A program made the translations under genes and the position numbers. Positions 20,245-31,950 of a DNA stretch of 64,000 bases are shown here, piece by piece. Positions within the stretch are counted from its first letter, which is position 1. Each line of letters begins with the position of its first letter. Location of the stretch: positions 1 to 64,000 of the forward strand of contig NZ_JACHON010000006.1 of the NCBI RefSeq assembly GCF_014206945.1, given 5' to 3'. Origin of the DNA: Gracilibacillus halotolerans (GTDB taxonomy: Bacteria; Bacillota; Bacilli; Bacillales; Amphibacillaceae). The notes below the pieces were generated by a model. It was not told the DNA's origin, made no database searches, and saw only the letters and a list, made by a program, of their open reading frames with translations.

Positions 20245-20940
20245 TTGGCAAAGAAAACTAAAAAACAACAAGAAGCATTAAAACTTGTTGATCGTACAAA
20301 TGAATATGATGTAAAAGAAGCTCTTGAGTTAGTGAAAAAAGCAGCAACAGCAAACTTTGATGAAACAGTAGAGGCTGCTTTCCGTTTAGGTCTAGATCCT
20401 AAAAAAGCAGACCAGCAAATCCGTGGAGCAATGGTGCTTCCACATGGTACTGGTAAAACACAAACTGTTCTTGTATTTGCTAAAGGTGATAAAGCGAAGG
20501 AAGCAGAAGCTGCTGGAGCTGATTATGTAGGAGATCAAGAACTAATTGAAAAAATCAACCAAGGTTGGTTCGGTTTCGATGTAGTTGTTGCTACACCAGA
20601 TATGATGGCTGAAGTAGGGAAATTAGGTCGAGTTCTTGGACCAAAAGGATTGATGCCTAACCCGAAAACAGGTACAGTAACATTTGAAGTAGAAAAAGCA
20701 GTGAAAGAAATTAAAGCAGGTAAAGTAGAATACCGCTTAGATAAGCAAGCGAATGTTCATGTTCCAATTGGAAAAGTTTCATTCGATATCGACAAGCTTG
20801 TTGAAAACTATACTGCACTAATCGAAACAATTGTTAAAGTAAAGCCTAACGCTGCAAAAGGAACGTACATCCGTAACGCGGCGGTTTCATCTACGATGGG
20901 ACCTGGTGTGAAAATTAATACTTCTGAATTCGTGAAATAA
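20245..20940 (+). CDS. rplA: Ribosomal protein uL1
   Basis: 231 residues; forms the mobile L1 stalk that moves deacylated tRNA out of the E site, and is a known translational repressor of its own operon. The signature [13 protein letters not shown] and [14 protein letters not shown] are present. TTG start preceded by GAGGAGG. Confidence 0.96.
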   Translation: MAKKTKKQQEALKLVDRTNEYDVKEALELVKKAATANFDETVEAAFRLGLDPKKADQQIRGAMVLPHGTGKTQTVLVFAKGDKAKEAEAAGADYVGDQELIEKINQGWFGFDVVVATPDMMAEVGKLGRVLGPKGLMPNPKTGTVTFEVEKAVKEIKAGKVEYRLDKQANVHVPIGKVSFDIDKLVENYTALIETIVKVKPNAAKGTYIRNAAVSSTMGPGVKINTSEFVK

Positions 20941-20948
20941 TTTTCCGC

Positions 20949-20977
20949 TTGACTTCAAGGCCTACTTTTAATATAAT
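20949..20977 (+). promoter_or_regulatory. Promoter of rplJ-rplL
   Basis: TTGACT (20949-20954), 17-base spacer, TATAAT (20972-20977), starting just after the rplA stop. Confidence 0.85.
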
Positions 20978-20989
20978 TCACAAGGGTAC

Positions 20990-21135
20990 GATACGTAACC
21001 ATTAAAGTTAAATACATTATACCGTAGACAGCAGGTGCTATTGCTTAATATCCTGCCGAGGTGTTTCTGGATAAAAGGTGCAGTTCTCTGTGCCTAACTA
21101 GAACCTCCCATGTCTACGGGAGGTTCTTTTTCTTT
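20990..21135 (+). promoter_or_regulatory. L10 (rplJ) leader attenuator
   Basis: The untranslated leader carries CCGTAGACA (21022-21030), the GCAGG/CCTGC L10-binding region, and an intrinsic terminator (AGAACCTCCC with GGGAGGTTCT, 21100-21127, then T5). CCGTAGACA is exactly complementary to TGTCTACGG (21111-21119) in the terminator, so antiterminator and terminator are mutually exclusive. In Bacillus, free L10(L12)4 binding favours termination. Confidence 0.88.
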
Positions 21136-21167
21136 AACGGTATAATGAAGTTGCAGGAGGTGGAACA

Positions 21168-21668
21168 ATGTCAAAAGTAATTGAAGCAAAAAAACAAGTT
21201 GTTACTGAAATCGCAGATAAATTACGCGAAAGCCAAACTACTATTTTAGTTGACTACCGTGGGTTGACTGTATCAGAAGTAACAGAATTGCGTTCTCAAC
21301 TTCGCGAAGCAGGTGTTGAATTTAAAGTTTACAAAAACTCTATGACGCGCCGTGCTGTAGAAGAGGTAGAACTAACAGACTTAAATGATATTCTTACAGG
21401 ACCAACAGCAATTGCGTTCAGTAAGGATGACATTATTGCCCCAGCCAAGATTCTTAGCAATTTCGCTAAAGACCATGAGGCTTTAGAAATTAAAGGGGGA
21501 GTAGTAGAAGGTTCAGTTGCTACGCTTGATCAAATCAAAGAGCTTGCTGATCTTCCAAACTACGAAGGTATGGTATCTATGCTTCTTAGTGTACTTCAAG
21601 CTCCAATCAGAAACTTCGCATACGCTACGAAGGCTGTTGCAGAGCAAAAAGAAGAGCAAGGCGCATAA
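21168..21668 (+). CDS. rplJ: Ribosomal protein uL10
   Basis: 166 residues; base of the L12 stalk. N-terminal rRNA-binding domain ([29 protein letters not shown]) and C-terminal helix for L12 dimers. ATG start after GCAGGAGGTGG. Followed by rplL after 52 bases. Confidence 0.96.
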   Translation: MSKVIEAKKQVVTEIADKLRESQTTILVDYRGLTVSEVTELRSQLREAGVEFKVYKNSMTRRAVEEVELTDLNDILTGPTAIAFSKDDIIAPAKILSNFAKDHEALEIKGGVVEGSVATLDQIKELADLPNYEGMVSMLLSVLQAPIRNFAYATKAVAEQKEEQGA

Positions 21669-21720
21669 AAAAACGAATTATCTTATGACAGGTTAATATA
21701 AAAATTAGGAGGAAAAAATT

Positions 21721-22083
21721 ATGTCTAAAGATCAAATTATTGAAGCAATTAAAGAAATGTCTGTTCTTGAATTAAACGACTTAGTAAAAGCAATCGAAGA
21801 AGAATTTGGTGTAACAGCAGCAGCTCCAGTAGCGGTTGCAGGTGCAGCTGGTGGAGAAGCAGCAGAAGAAAAGAGCGATTTTGATGTTGTTCTTGAAAAT
21901 GCTGGTGCTTCTAAAATTAAAGTTGTTAAAGCGGTTCGCGAAATTACAGGTCTTGGCCTAAAAGACGCAAAAGAATTAGTTGACAACGCTCCAGGAGCAA
22001 TTAAAGAAGGCGTAGCTAAAGAAGAAGCTGAAGAAATGAAAGCTAAACTTGAAGAAGCAGGCGCTACTGTAGAATTAAAATAA
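21721..22083 (+). CDS. rplL: Ribosomal protein bL12
   Basis: 120 residues: N-terminal dimerisation domain, Ala/Gly-rich hinge (about 35-52), and the C-terminal domain with [27 protein letters not shown] that recruits translational GTPases. Multicopy stalk protein. Confidence 0.97.
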   Translation: MSKDQIIEAIKEMSVLELNDLVKAIEEEFGVTAAAPVAVAGAAGGEAAEEKSDFDVVLENAGASKIKVVKAVREITGLGLKDAKELVDNAPGAIKEGVAKEEAEEMKAKLEEAGATVELK

Positions 22084-22100
22084 TCAACGTTAATAATTAG

Positions 22101-22134
22101 AAAAAGCTCGCTGTTTTAAGCGGGCTTTTCTTTA
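22101..22134 (+). terminator. Terminator after rplL
   Basis: AAAAGCTCGCT / AGCGGGCTTTT stem with a short loop and a TCTTT tail. Confidence 0.8.
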
Positions 22135-22185
22135 CATCAACTTATAAGAGCTATGAAACAACGACTGAAAAAAGGCTGTGAGTTT

Positions 22186-22806
22186 ATGTCAGAGCAATAT
22201 TTTTCTTCTAATCCAAATAAGGAAAGTAAACCTCAACATTGGACGTTTACGTTGCGAGGATTTCCATTCACTTTTTATACCGATGCTGGAGTGTTTTCAA
22301 AAAAAGAGGTTGACTATGGATCGAGAGTATTAATAGAGACATTCGAAGCACCTAATGTAGATGGTGGAATATTAGATATTGGATGTGGCTATGGTCCAAT
22401 CAGTCTAGCACTCGCCAAATCATTTCAAGAGCGAGAAGTGGTAGGAGTGGATGTGAATCGTCGTGCTTTAGCCTTAGCACAGAAAAATGCTGCGGAAAAT
22501 AAAATTTCAAATGCAAGCTTTTTAGAAAGTGATATAACAGAGGCTGTGAAGGAATCTAGATTTGCATCAGTGGTAACAAATCCACCCATTAGAGCTGGTA
22601 AGAAAATAGTGCATGCTATTTTCAGAGAAGCGAAAAATGTACTGAAAGCAAACGGTGAGCTATGGGTTGTAATTCAGAAAAAACAAGGTGCTCCCTCAGC
22701 GAAGAAAGAATTAGAATCTATTTTTGATGAAGTGGAAACGGTGAAGAAAGATAAAGGATATTATATATTGCGCGCCAAAACATTTGACGCTACTAGTTCG
22801 TTGTGA
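22186..22806 (+). CDS. YbxB/RsmC-like methyltransferase
   Basis: 206-residue class I SAM methyltransferase of the RsmC/RlmG type that sits between rplL and rpoB in Bacillus. Motif I ILDIGCGYGPISLALA, motif IV VVTNPPIRAGK (the NPPI/RAG form of rRNA guanine-N2 enzymes), and a C-terminal KGYYILRAK. Target unknown; 16S G1207 methylation is a guess by RsmC homology. ATG 22186 gives the conserved start; ATG 22153 upstream is possible. Confidence 0.88.
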   Translation: MSEQYFSSNPNKESKPQHWTFTLRGFPFTFYTDAGVFSKKEVDYGSRVLIETFEAPNVDGGILDIGCGYGPISLALAKSFQEREVVGVDVNRRALALAQKNAAENKISNASFLESDITEAVKESRFASVVTNPPIRAGKKIVHAIFREAKNVLKANGELWVVIQKKQGAPSAKKELESIFDEVETVKKDKGYYILRAKTFDATSSL

Positions 22807-23072
22807 TAATATTATAAAATGCCAACATTCCGAATGCTTTGTCAAGAGTTTTTTAGGAAAAATGAATATTTTTTTCCGGTTTGGCAATACTAGGTATTAT
22901 GGGAAACTTTCATTGGGAGGAAATTCCACATTGAGATGGTTGAAATATTGGATAAGAGAATTCCACTATAACACTTAATTTCCTTATTTTATTTTCCACA
23001 ACATTTTTTAATTGAATACCATTTGCTTTTGCAAATGTCTTAATATATAACTTGTGAACAGTCTTGCCACAA

Positions 23073-23103
23073 GTTTGTTCGGTATGGATGAACCGAACTT
23101 TTT
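23073..23103 (+). terminator. Terminator upstream of rpoB
   Basis: GTTCGGT / ACCGAAC stem (23077-23098) with a T5 run. It ends transcription from the rplJL/ybxB side or acts as an rpoB attenuator. The 416-base gap also holds CATTTGC-TTTT-GCAAATG (23020-23037); no confident promoter was assigned. Confidence 0.7.
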
Positions 23104-23174
23104 AACACTTACTAAATTTATACGATACATAGCAAAATGTCAAATTTGCTAAAATATCAAAATAGTAAGTGGTT

Positions 23175-23190
23175 ATTGCATGCATGCAAT
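23175..23190. repeat. Perfect 16-bp palindrome before the rpoB RBS
   Basis: ATTGCATGCATGCAAT, extended by partial pairing (GG-TTA on the left with TTACT on the right) and followed by TTTTTATTA. It lies 18 bases before the rpoB ribosome binding site. Confidence 0.6.
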
Positions 23191-23222
23191 TACTTTTTAT
23201 TACGGATCAAGGGGTGAAGCAG

Positions 23223-26200
23223 TTGACAGGTCAACTTGTTCAGTATGGACGACACCGCCAGAGAAGAAGCTATGCGCGTATTAGTGAGGTATTGGAGCTG
23301 CCGAATTTAATCGAGATTCAGACGGCGTCTTATCAGTGGTTTTTAGAAGAAGGTCTACGAGAAATGTTTCGAGATATCTCTCCTATCGAAGATTTTGCAG
23401 GAAATCTCTCGTTAGAATTCGTAGATTATAGTCTGGAAGAACCGAAATACCCTGTTGAAGAAGCGAAAGAAAGAGACGTAACCTATAATGCGCCATTACG
23501 CGTAAAAGTGCGTCTGATTAACAATGAAACTGGGGAATTGAAAGAGCAAGAAGTATTTATGGGTGACTTCCCATTAATGACAGACACAGGAACGTTTATT
23601 ATAAATGGTGCAGAGCGTGTAATCGTATCTCAGCTAGTACGTTCGCCTAGTGTCTATTACAGTAAGAAAATAGACAAGAATGGAAAGCGAGGCTTTGCAG
23701 CTACGGTAATTCCGAACCGAGGTGCTTGGTTGGAGTTTGAAACAGATGCGAAAGACGTAGTACATGTTCGTATTGACCGAACTCGTAAACTTCCAATTAC
23801 GGTATTGCTTCGAGCGTTAGGTTTCGCAAACAATCAGGAAATCCTAGATGTATTAGGAGAGAACGAATTCCTTAGAAACACGCTAGAAAAAGACAATACG
23901 GAAACTAGTGAAAAAGCTTTACTTGAGATATATGAAAGATTACGTCCGGGTGAGCCGCCAACCGTCGAAAACGCAAAAAACTTGTTAGTATCACGCTTTT
24001 TTGATCCTAAAAGATATGATTTAGCACATGTAGGACGTTATAAAATCAATAAAAAACTACATCTAAAAAATCGTTTATTCAACCAAGTACTCGCGGAACC
24101 TATTGTTGACCCAGAAACTGGTGAAGTAATAGCTGAACGCGGAGATAAGCTTGATAGACGTTTATTAGATAAAGTACTAGAAGTGTTAGATGCAGAAGAG
24201 AACCGTTTTGGTGAGTCAATCATAGAACCTCATGAAGGTGTTCTAGATGAACCAATTCGAATTCAATCTGTAAAAGTAATGGATCCGACTGATCCAGAAG
24301 GTGAAAGAACGCTAAACATTATTGGAAATAATAATGTAGAAGATGACACGAAAAACATTACACCTGCAGATATTTTAGCTGCAATCAGCTATTTCTTTAA
24401 CATCTTGCATGGTGTCGGAGATACAGATGACATTGATCATTTAGGGAACCGTCGTTTGCGTTCTGTAGGCGAATTGTTGCAAAACCAATTCCGTATCGGT
24501 TTATCCCGTATGGAGCGTGTAGTACGTGAGAGAATGTCGATTCAAGACACATCTTCCATCACGCCACAACAATTAATTAACATTCGACCAGTTATTGCGT
24601 CGATAAAAGAGTTTTTTGGTAGCTCGCAGTTGTCTCAGTTCATGGACCAGACGAACCCACTTGCTGAGTTAACGCATAAGCGTCGTTTGTCCGCCTTAGG
24701 ACCTGGTGGTTTAACGAGAGAACGTGCAGGTTTTGAGGTTCGAGATGTTCACTATTCCCATTATGGGCGTATGTGTCCAATCGAAACTCCAGAGGGGCCG
24801 AACATTGGACTAATTAACTCACTTTCAAGCTATGCTAAAGTAAATAAATTCGGCTTTATTGAAACGCCATATCGTCGTGTAGACCCAGAAACACACAAAG
24901 TAACTACAACGATGGATTACTTAACGGCTGACGAGGAAGATAATTATGTTGTTGCTCAGGCGAACGCTTTGTTAAATGAGGATGGATCGTTCGTTGAGGA
25001 AGAAGTTATCGCTCGTTTCCGTGGAGAAAACATTATGGTGAAGAGAGAACAAATTGACTATATGGATGTTTCTCCAAAACAAGTTGTTTCGGCTGCAACG
25101 GCATGTATTCCGTTCTTAGAAAACGATGACTCCAACCGTGCGCTTATGGGTGCTAACATGCAACGTCAGGCAGTGCCGTTGATGAAGCCGGTAGCTCCTA
25201 TTGTAGGTACTGGTATGGAATATGTATCTGGTAAAGACTCAGGTGCTGCAGTTATCTGTCGTCATGACGGGATTGTAGAACGTGTAGAAGCAAAAGAAAT
25301 TCTTGTACGTCGAGTTACAGAAATGGACGGCAAAGAAATAGAGGGAGACCTTGATCGCTATCGATTACAAAAGTTTATCCGTTCCAACCAAGGAACATGC
25401 TATAACCAACGTCCAATTGTTAGTAGAGGAGACCGTGTTACAAAAGGTGAAATACTAGCAGATGGTCCATCGATGGAAGATGGAGAGCTGGCATTAGGCC
25501 AGAACGTCCTCGTAGCATTTATGACTTGGGAAGGTTATAACTACGAAGATGCTATCATTATGAGTGAACGTCTTGTTAAAGATGATGTGTACACTTCTAT
25601 TCATATTGAAGAATATGAATCAGAAGCTCGTGATACGAAACTTGGACCAGAAGAAATCACTCGTGATATTCCTAACGTAGGGGAAGACGCACTTCGTGAC
25701 TTGGATGAACGAGGAATTATACGTGTAGGAGCAGAAGTAAAGGATGGGGATCTGCTAGTTGGTAAGGTAACGCCTAAGGGAGTTACGGAACTATCTGCAG
25801 AAGAAAGACTATTGCATGCTATTTTCGGTGAAAAAGCACGTGAAGTCCGTGACACATCTCTACGTGTTCCTCATGGTGCTGGCGGTATTGTTTTAGATGT
25901 GAAAATCTTTAACCGTGCTGACGGTGATGAGTTACCACCAGGTGTTAATCAGCTTGTTCGTGTATATATCGTTCAAAAACGTAAAATTCACGAAGGAGAT
26001 AAAATGGCAGGACGCCACGGTAATAAAGGGGTTATTTCGAAAATTTTACCGGAAGAAGATATGCCATTTCTACCTGACGGAACGCCAGTTGATATCATGT
26101 TAAACCCACTTGGGGTTCCATCTCGTATGAACATCGGTCAGGTTTTAGAATTACACTTAGGTATGGCCGCGAGAAAATTAGGTATCCACGTTGCGTCACC

Positions 26201-26762
26201 AGTATTTGATGGTGCGACAGAAGAAGATGTTTGGGATACATTAGAAGAAGCAGGATTACCTAGAGATGCAAAAACAGTATTATATGATGGACGCACCGGA
26301 GAAGCTTTTGATAATAGAGTTTCTGTAGGTGTTATGTATATGATTAAGCTTGCACACATGGTAGACGATAAGTTACACGCCCGTTCTACTGGTCCGTACT
26401 CTCTTGTTACGCAACAACCATTAGGTGGTAAGGCGCAATTTGGCGGCCAGCGTTTTGGTGAGATGGAAGTATGGGCGCTGGAAGCATACGGTGCTGCTTA
26501 TACATTGCAGGAAATTTTAACTGTAAAGTCAGATGATACAGTTGGTCGAGTGAAAACGTATGAAGCTATCGTGAAAGGTGAGAACGTACCTGAACCTGGT
26601 ATACCAGAATCATTTAAAGTATTGATTAAGGAGCTTCAAAGTTTAGGTATGGATGTTAAGATGTTGTCTGGAGACGAAGAAGAAATCGAACTCCGTGATG
26701 ATGACGATGATTTGCAATCAGCAGATAGTTTTAATCTAGAAATAGAAGAACCTACTAAATAA
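23223..26762 (+). CDS. rpoB: RNA polymerase beta subunit
   Basis: 1179 residues. The start [24 protein letters not shown] is standard for Bacillaceae and begins at TTG 23223 after AAGGGGTGA; an upstream in-frame start at 23169 is not needed. The rifampicin cluster ([30 protein letters not shown]) has the drug-sensitive residues. The C-terminal acidic tail is [12 protein letters not shown]-like. Forms the catalytic core with beta', encoded 38 bases downstream. Confidence 0.98.
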   Translation: MTGQLVQYGRHRQRRSYARISEVLELPNLIEIQTASYQWFLEEGLREMFRDISPIEDFAGNLSLEFVDYSLEEPKYPVEEAKERDVTYNAPLRVKVRLINNETGELKEQEVFMGDFPLMTDTGTFIINGAERVIVSQLVRSPSVYYSKKIDKNGKRGFAATVIPNRGAWLEFETDAKDVVHVRIDRTRKLPITVLLRALGFANNQEILDVLGENEFLRNTLEKDNTETSEKALLEIYERLRPGEPPTVENAKNLLVSRFFDPKRYDLAHVGRYKINKKLHLKNRLFNQVLAEPIVDPETGEVIAERGDKLDRRLLDKVLEVLDAEENRFGESIIEPHEGVLDEPIRIQSVKVMDPTDPEGERTLNIIGNNNVEDDTKNITPADILAAISYFFNILHGVGDTDDIDHLGNRRLRSVGELLQNQFRIGLSRMERVVRERMSIQDTSSITPQQLINIRPVIASIKEFFGSSQLSQFMDQTNPLAELTHKRRLSALGPGGLTRERAGFEVRDVHYSHYGRMCPIETPEGPNIGLINSLSSYAKVNKFGFIETPYRRVDPETHKVTTTMDYLTADEEDNYVVAQANALLNEDGSFVEEEVIARFRGENIMVKREQIDYMDVSPKQVVSAATACIPFLENDDSNRALMGANMQRQAVPLMKPVAPIVGTGMEYVSGKDSGAAVICRHDGIVERVEAKEILVRRVTEMDGKEIEGDLDRYRLQKFIRSNQGTCYNQRPIVSRGDRVTKGEILADGPSMEDGELALGQNVLVAFMTWEGYNYEDAIIMSERLVKDDVYTSIHIEEYESEARDTKLGPEEITRDIPNVGEDALRDLDERGIIRVGAEVKDGDLLVGKVTPKGVTELSAEERLLHAIFGEKAREVRDTSLRVPHGAGGIVLDVKIFNRADGDELPPGVNQLVRVYIVQKRKIHEGDKMAGRHGNKGVISKILPEEDMPFLPDGTPVDIMLNPLGVPSRMNIGQVLELHLGMAARKLGIHVASPVFDGATEEDVWDTLEEAGLPRDAKTVLYDGRTGEAFDNRVSVGVMYMIKLAHMVDDKLHARSTGPYSLVTQQPLGGKAQFGGQRFGEMEVWALEAYGAAYTLQEILTVKSDDTVGRVKTYEAIVKGENVPEPGIPESFKVLIKELQSLGMDVKMLSGDEEEIELRDDDDDLQSADSFNLEIEEPTK

Positions 26763-26800
26763 TAGTAGCTAACCCAAACATTTAAAGGGAGGTAAACCCT

Positions 26801-29800
26801 TTGTTGGATGTCAATAATTTTGAATATATGAAAATCGGTCTTGCTTCACCCAACAAAATCCGTTCATGGTCTTACGGTGAGGTAAAAAAGCCAGAAACAA
26901 TTAACTATCGTACGTTAAAACCAGAAAAAGATGGTTTATTCTGCGAGCGCATTTTCGGTCCTCAAAAGGACTGGGAATGCCATTGCGGAAAGTACAAACG
27001 AGTTCGCTACAAAGGCGTAGTTTGTGATCGATGTGGTGTAGAAGTTACAAAAGCTAAAGTGCGTCGTGAAAGAATGGGGCACATAGAATTAGCAGCACCT
27101 GTTTCCCACATTTGGTATTTCAAAGGAATTCCGAGTCGTATGGGTCTAGTGTTAGATATGTCTCCTCGTGCTTTGGAAGAAGTCATTTATTTTGCGGCAT
27201 ATATTGTCATTGATCCGGGTGAAACCCCATTAGAGAAAAAGCAACTTCTCTCTGAAAAAGAATATCGTGTTTATCGTGATAAATATGGTAGTTCTTTTAA
27301 GGCAGAGATGGGTGCCGAAGCAATGAAGAAAATCTTGCAAGATATTGATTTAGAGAAAGAAGTAGAACTTCTACGTGAAGAGCTAAAAACTGCACAGGGG
27401 CAGAGAAGAACTAGAGCGATTAAGCGCCTAGAAGTAATGGAAGCATTCCGTCACTCAGGAAATGATCCTAGTTGGATGATTCTTGATGTTCTTCCGATCA
27501 TTCCACCTGAATTACGTCCAATGGTACAGTTAGACGGTGGACGTTTCGCTACTTCTGACCTTAATGACTTGTACCGCCGTGTAATTAACCGTAACAACCG
27601 CCTGAAGCGTTTGTTAGATTTAGGTGCACCAAGCATTATTGTTCAGAATGAAAAGAGAATGTTACAAGAAGCAGTAGATGCTTTGATTGATAATGGCCGT
27701 AGAGGACGACCTGTAACAGGGCCTGGTAACCGCCCATTAAAATCTCTATCCCATATGTTGAAAGGGAAACAAGGTCGATTCCGTCAGAACTTACTTGGTA
27801 AACGTGTAGACTACTCTGGTCGTTCGGTAATCGTAGTTGGACCACAATTAAAAATGTACCAATGTGGCTTACCAAAGGAAATGGCAGTAGAGCTTTTTAA
27901 ACCGTTTATCATGAAAGAATTAGTAGAGCGTGGACTAGCACATAATATTAAGTCCGCTAAACGCAAGATTGAACGATTGCACGAAGAGATATGGGATGTG
28001 CTTGAAGATGTTATTAAAGAACATCCAGTACTATTGAACCGTGCACCAACTTTACACAGATTAGGTATTCAAGCTTTTGAGCCAACTCTAGTAGAAGGAC
28101 GCGCAATCCGACTTCACCCACTTGTTTGTACAGCATATAACGCTGACTTCGATGGTGACCAGATGGCGGTTCACGTACCACTATCAGCAGAGGCTCAAGC
28201 AGAAGCGCGTATTCTTATGCTCGCTGCTCAAAACATCTTGAACCCTAAAGATGGAAAACCAGTTGTTACTCCTTCTCAGGATATGGTTTTAGGTAACTAT
28301 TACTTAACGATGGAGCGCGAAGGTGCTATCGGAGAAGGAATGATATTTAAAGATTATAATGAAGCGTTGATTGCTTATCAAAACGGATATGTACATTTAC
28401 ACTCTCGAGTTGCAGTTCAACCATCGTCCTTAAATAAAGGTTCGTTTACGGAAGAACAAAATTCGAAATTAATGGTAACAACCGTAGGTAAGTTAATATT
28501 CAATAATATGCTTCCGGACTCATTCCCTTATATGAATGAACCGACACAATATAACCTACAAGTAGCAACACCTGATCAGTACTTTATCGAAAGAGGATCA
28601 GATGTTAAAGAGGAAATTGCAAAGCGAGAAATTATTTCTCCGTTCAAAAAGGGTATCCTTGGTGATATCATTGCAGAAGTATTTAAGAAGTTTAAGATTA
28701 GCGAAACATCCAAAATGCTTGACCGCATGAAGGACTTAGGTTTCTCTTATTCTACAAAAGCGGGAATTACAGTAGGGGTTTCTGATATCGTCGTTTTAGC
28801 CGAAAAAGAAACAATCCTTCAAGAAGCCCAAGAAAAAGTTGATCGAGTATTAAAACAATTCCGTAGAGGTCTAATTACGGAAGAAGAGCGATACGATCGC
28901 GTCATTTCTATATGGTCAGAAGCAAAAGATGTTATTCAAGAAAAATTAATGAAATCACTAGACCAAAGAAACCCAATCTTTATGATGAGTGATTCAGGAG
29001 CTCGTGGTAACGCATCGAACTTTACTCAGCTTGCGGGAATGCGTGGTCTAATGGCTAACCCGGCTGGTAGAATTATCGAATTACCGATTAAATCTAGCTT
29101 CCGTGAAGGGTTAACAGTACTAGAGTACTTTATCTCTACACACGGTGCTCGTAAAGGTCTTGCGGATACGGCACTGAAAACAGCCGACTCAGGTTATTTA
29201 ACTAGACGTTTAGTGGATGTTGCACAAGATGTAATTATCCGTGAAGATGATTGTGGTACTGACCAAGGGTTAACGGTTAGCGCAATTCAAGAAGGTTCCG
29301 AATTAATCGAACCATTAATTGACCGTCTGATTGGGCGTACTTCCTTCCAAATAGTGAAGCATCCTGAAACGGAAGCTGTATTAGTTGGGAAGAATGAAGT
29401 GATTAATGAAGATACAGCTAAACAAATTGTCGATGCTGGTATCGAAGAAGTAATCATTCGATCTGTCTTTACATGTAATACGAAACATGGTGCATGTAAG
29501 AAGTGTTACGGACGTAACCTTGCGACTGGCGAAGAGGTAGAAGTAGGCGAAGCGGTTGGTATCATCGCGGCGCAATCTATCGGTGAGCCAGGTACACAGC
29601 TTACGATGCGTACATTCCACACTGGTGGGGTTGCCGGAAGTGATATTACACAGGGTCTTCCACGTATTCAAGAAATATTCGAGGCGAGAAACCCTAAAGG
29701 TCAAGCGGTAATTTCTGAATTGCATGGTGTTGTAAAAGATATTACAGAAGTAAAAGATAAGCAAGAAATCGTCGTACAAGGTGCGGTGGAATCAAGAACG

Positions 29801-30409
29801 TATACAGCTTTATACGGTGCTCGTTTAATCGTAAACATTGGTGATGAGGTTGAAGCAGGTCAACCATTAACAGAAGGTTCTATCGATCCGAAAGAATTGT
29901 TAAAGGTAAAAGGTGTTCAAGGAGTACAATCCTACTTGCTTAAAGAAGTACAGAAAGTTTACCGTATGCAAGGGGTAGAAATCGGCGATAAGCACGTTGA
30001 AGTTATGGTTCGCCAGATGCTTCGTAAAGTACGTGTAGTTGATTCAGGAGACACAGATGTTTTACCTGGTTCTTTACTCGAAATCCACCAGTTTAAAGAC
30101 CAAAACAAGGATGCTATTATATCCGGTGGGCAGCCGGCTGTAGCACGACCTGTATTGTTAGGAATTACAAAAGCGTCTCTAGAGACAGATTCGTTCTTGT
30201 CAGCTGCATCCTTCCAAGAAACAACGAGAGTTCTTACGGACGCAGCTATTAAAGGAAAACGCGACGAGTTACTAGGATTGAAAGAGAATGTCATTATTGG
30301 TAAGCTCGTTCCTGCAGGTACAGGTATGCAACGATATCGTAAAATTAAAGAAAAATTAGATGTGCCAGTACAACAAGAAGCAACGGATGAAGAAGAGATA
30401 ACACAGTAA
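26801..30409 (+). CDS. rpoC: RNA polymerase beta' subunit
   Basis: 1202 residues. Zinc-binding [20 protein letters not shown] near residue 60, the catalytic magnesium loop [13 protein letters not shown] (about 448-460), trigger-loop region [16 protein letters not shown], and a second [13 protein letters not shown] zinc site. TTG start after AAAGGGAGG. Short acidic C-terminus. Confidence 0.98.
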   Translation: MLDVNNFEYMKIGLASPNKIRSWSYGEVKKPETINYRTLKPEKDGLFCERIFGPQKDWECHCGKYKRVRYKGVVCDRCGVEVTKAKVRRERMGHIELAAPVSHIWYFKGIPSRMGLVLDMSPRALEEVIYFAAYIVIDPGETPLEKKQLLSEKEYRVYRDKYGSSFKAEMGAEAMKKILQDIDLEKEVELLREELKTAQGQRRTRAIKRLEVMEAFRHSGNDPSWMILDVLPIIPPELRPMVQLDGGRFATSDLNDLYRRVINRNNRLKRLLDLGAPSIIVQNEKRMLQEAVDALIDNGRRGRPVTGPGNRPLKSLSHMLKGKQGRFRQNLLGKRVDYSGRSVIVVGPQLKMYQCGLPKEMAVELFKPFIMKELVERGLAHNIKSAKRKIERLHEEIWDVLEDVIKEHPVLLNRAPTLHRLGIQAFEPTLVEGRAIRLHPLVCTAYNADFDGDQMAVHVPLSAEAQAEARILMLAAQNILNPKDGKPVVTPSQDMVLGNYYLTMEREGAIGEGMIFKDYNEALIAYQNGYVHLHSRVAVQPSSLNKGSFTEEQNSKLMVTTVGKLIFNNMLPDSFPYMNEPTQYNLQVATPDQYFIERGSDVKEEIAKREIISPFKKGILGDIIAEVFKKFKISETSKMLDRMKDLGFSYSTKAGITVGVSDIVVLAEKETILQEAQEKVDRVLKQFRRGLITEEERYDRVISIWSEAKDVIQEKLMKSLDQRNPIFMMSDSGARGNASNFTQLAGMRGLMANPAGRIIELPIKSSFREGLTVLEYFISTHGARKGLADTALKTADSGYLTRRLVDVAQDVIIREDDCGTDQGLTVSAIQEGSELIEPLIDRLIGRTSFQIVKHPETEAVLVGKNEVINEDTAKQIVDAGIEEVIIRSVFTCNTKHGACKKCYGRNLATGEEVEVGEAVGIIAAQSIGEPGTQLTMRTFHTGGVAGSDITQGLPRIQEIFEARNPKGQAVISELHGVVKDITEVKDKQEIVVQGAVESRTYTALYGARLIVNIGDEVEAGQPLTEGSIDPKELLKVKGVQGVQSYLLKEVQKVYRMQGVEIGDKHVEVMVRQMLRKVRVVDSGDTDVLPGSLLEIHQFKDQNKDAIISGGQPAVARPVLLGITKASLETDSFLSAASFQETTRVLTDAAIKGKRDELLGLKENVIIGKLVPAGTGMQRYRKIKEKLDVPVQQEATDEEEITQ

Positions 30410-30423
30410 GCAATACTACTGTA

Positions 30424-30456
30424 GGTTCATTCCTCACCAACTCAGAGGAATGAACC
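30424..30456 (+). terminator. Strong hairpin after rpoC
   Basis: Perfect 12-bp stem GGTTCATTCCTC / GAGGAATGAACC around 9 bases. There is no T run after it, so it may be an mRNA-stabilising or Rho-independent-like pause structure, not a clean terminator. Confidence 0.6.
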
Positions 30457-30563
30457 ACATGTTATCTTGTTTCAATTAAAAGAGAGATAAAAAATGTTTA
30501 TAATAACAGGGAAAAAGGATTAGCACCTAGCAAAAAAGATATATTAAATTTTATTAATATAAG

Positions 30564-30592
30564 TTGACATGAAAAACTGGTGATGATAGTAT
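30564..30592 (+). promoter_or_regulatory. Promoter of the L7Ae-like gene / str operon
   Basis: TTGACA (30564-30569), 17-base spacer, TAGTAT (30587-30592). Confidence 0.8.
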
Positions 30593-30637
30593 ATTTAAGG
30601 TGCTTCCGATTCTCTTGTTGCTTTGGAGGATGTTTTC

Positions 30638-30886
30638 ATGTCTTATGATAAAGTAGCACAAGCAGATGCTGAAAAAATTATCGGAACGAAGCAAGTGATC
30701 AAAGCCATTAAAAATGGTGAAGCAAAAGAAGTGATTATCGCTACAGATGCTGATTCACATATAAGGAATAAAGTATTAGAAGCAGTTGAAGGCACGGATA
30801 TTCCTATTTCCTATGTAGATTCAATGAAAAAACTAGGGAAAACGTGTGGAATAGAAGTCGGAGCTGCGACAGTAGCGATTAAGTAA
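30638..30886 (+). CDS. L7Ae-family K-turn RNA-binding protein (YbxF-like)
   Basis: 82 residues of the L7Ae/L30e/Gadd45 fold: [23 protein letters not shown] and [18 protein letters not shown] match YbxF, which binds kink-turn RNAs. It precedes rpsL as in Bacillus. ATG 30638 is 7 bases after GGAGGA; an upstream in-frame TTG overlaps the RBS. Confidence 0.92.
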   Translation: MSYDKVAQADAEKIIGTKQVIKAIKNGEAKEVIIATDADSHIRNKVLEAVEGTDIPISYVDSMKKLGKTCGIEVGAATVAIK

Positions 30887-30993
30887 TCAAGTTTTGGTAG
30901 GCGTATGTTTACGAAGACTTTGTTTTTTGCTTAATTATGAACCACCTGGATGTGTGGGATTACAATTAAAGAAAAGAAGGGAGGATAAAAATA

Positions 30994-31407
30994 ATGCCAA
31001 CAATTAACCAGTTAGTAAGAAAAGGTCGTGTTTCTAAGCCGAAAAAATCTGACTCACCTGCATTAGGTAAAGGATATAACAGCCGTAAGAAAATGGCGAC
31101 TGACTTAGCATCTCCACAAAAACGTGGTGTTTGTACACGTGTTGGTACACTAACACCTAAGAAGCCAAACTCTGCGTTGCGTAAATATGCTCGTGTTCGT
31201 TTGTCTAACCAAATCGAAGTAACAGCGTATATTCCTGGAATTGGTCACAACCTACAGGAGCACAGTGTTGTACTTCTTCGTGGAGGACGTGTAAAAGACT
31301 TACCGGGTGTTCGTTATCATATCGTACGTGGTGCGCTTGATACAGCAGGAGTAGAAGGTCGTATGCAAAGCCGTTCTAAATATGGAGCGAAAAAGCCTAA
31401 AAAATAA
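30994..31407 (+). CDS. rpsL: Ribosomal protein uS12
   Basis: 137 residues; decoding-centre protein. [17 protein letters not shown] and the second loop [14 protein letters not shown] are present with the streptomycin-sensitive lysines. First gene of rpsL-rpsG-fusA-tuf. RBS GGGAGG. Confidence 0.97.
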   Translation: MPTINQLVRKGRVSKPKKSDSPALGKGYNSRKKMATDLASPQKRGVCTRVGTLTPKKPNSALRKYARVRLSNQIEVTAYIPGIGHNLQEHSVVLLRGGRVKDLPGVRYHIVRGALDTAGVEGRMQSRSKYGAKKPKK

Positions 31408-31445
31408 TAAAATAGCTTAAAGAATGTTGGAAAGGAGGGGAAGAT

Positions 31446-31916
31446 ATGCCACGTAAAGGACCAGTACCAAAGCGTGATGTCTTGCCGGATCCGTTATATA
31501 ACTCTAAATTGGTTACTCGTTTAATTAACCAAATCATGGTGGACGGAAAAAGAGGTAAAGCACAAAAAATTCTATATAGTGCTTTTCAATTAGTTGAAGA
31601 GCGTAGTGGGCAACCAGCAATGGAAGTCTTCGAACAAGCAATGAAAAATGTTATGCCAGTACTTGAGGTGCGTGCACGTCGTGTTGGTGGATCAAACTAC
31701 CAAGTACCGATGGAAGTACGTCCTGAGCGTCGTCAAGCATTAGGATTACGTTATATCGTAAACTATTCTAGACTACGCGGTGAAAAGACAATGGAAGAAC
31801 GTCTTGCGAATGAAATTCTTGATGCATCGAACAATACAGGTGCAGCAGTTAAGAAACGCGAAGACATTCATAAAATGGCAGAAGCGAACAGAGCATTTGC
31901 TCATTATCGCTGGTAA
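31446..31916 (+). CDS. rpsG: Ribosomal protein uS7
   Basis: 156 residues; organises the 30S head. Starts [16 protein letters not shown] and ends with the conserved [28 protein letters not shown]. Known autogenous repressor of the str operon in E. coli; whether so here is unknown. Confidence 0.97.
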   Translation: MPRKGPVPKRDVLPDPLYNSKLVTRLINQIMVDGKRGKAQKILYSAFQLVEERSGQPAMEVFEQAMKNVMPVLEVRARRVGGSNYQVPMEVRPERRQALGLRYIVNYSRLRGEKTMEERLANEILDASNNTGAAVKKREDIHKMAEANRAFAHYRW

Positions 31917-31950
31917 GCACAAACTTTTCATATAGGAAGGAGAAAGAATC

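Noticed and set aside
22784-22978. 64-codon open frame after the YbxB-like gene
   Set aside because: Overlaps the methyltransferase end, lacks an RBS and resembles no family; AT-rich intergenic sequence explains it.
24600-24730. Rifampicin-resistance changes in rpoB
   Set aside because: The cluster residues read as the sensitive consensus.
31130-31200. Streptomycin-resistance change in rpsL
   Set aside because: The KKPNSALRK lysines are wild type.
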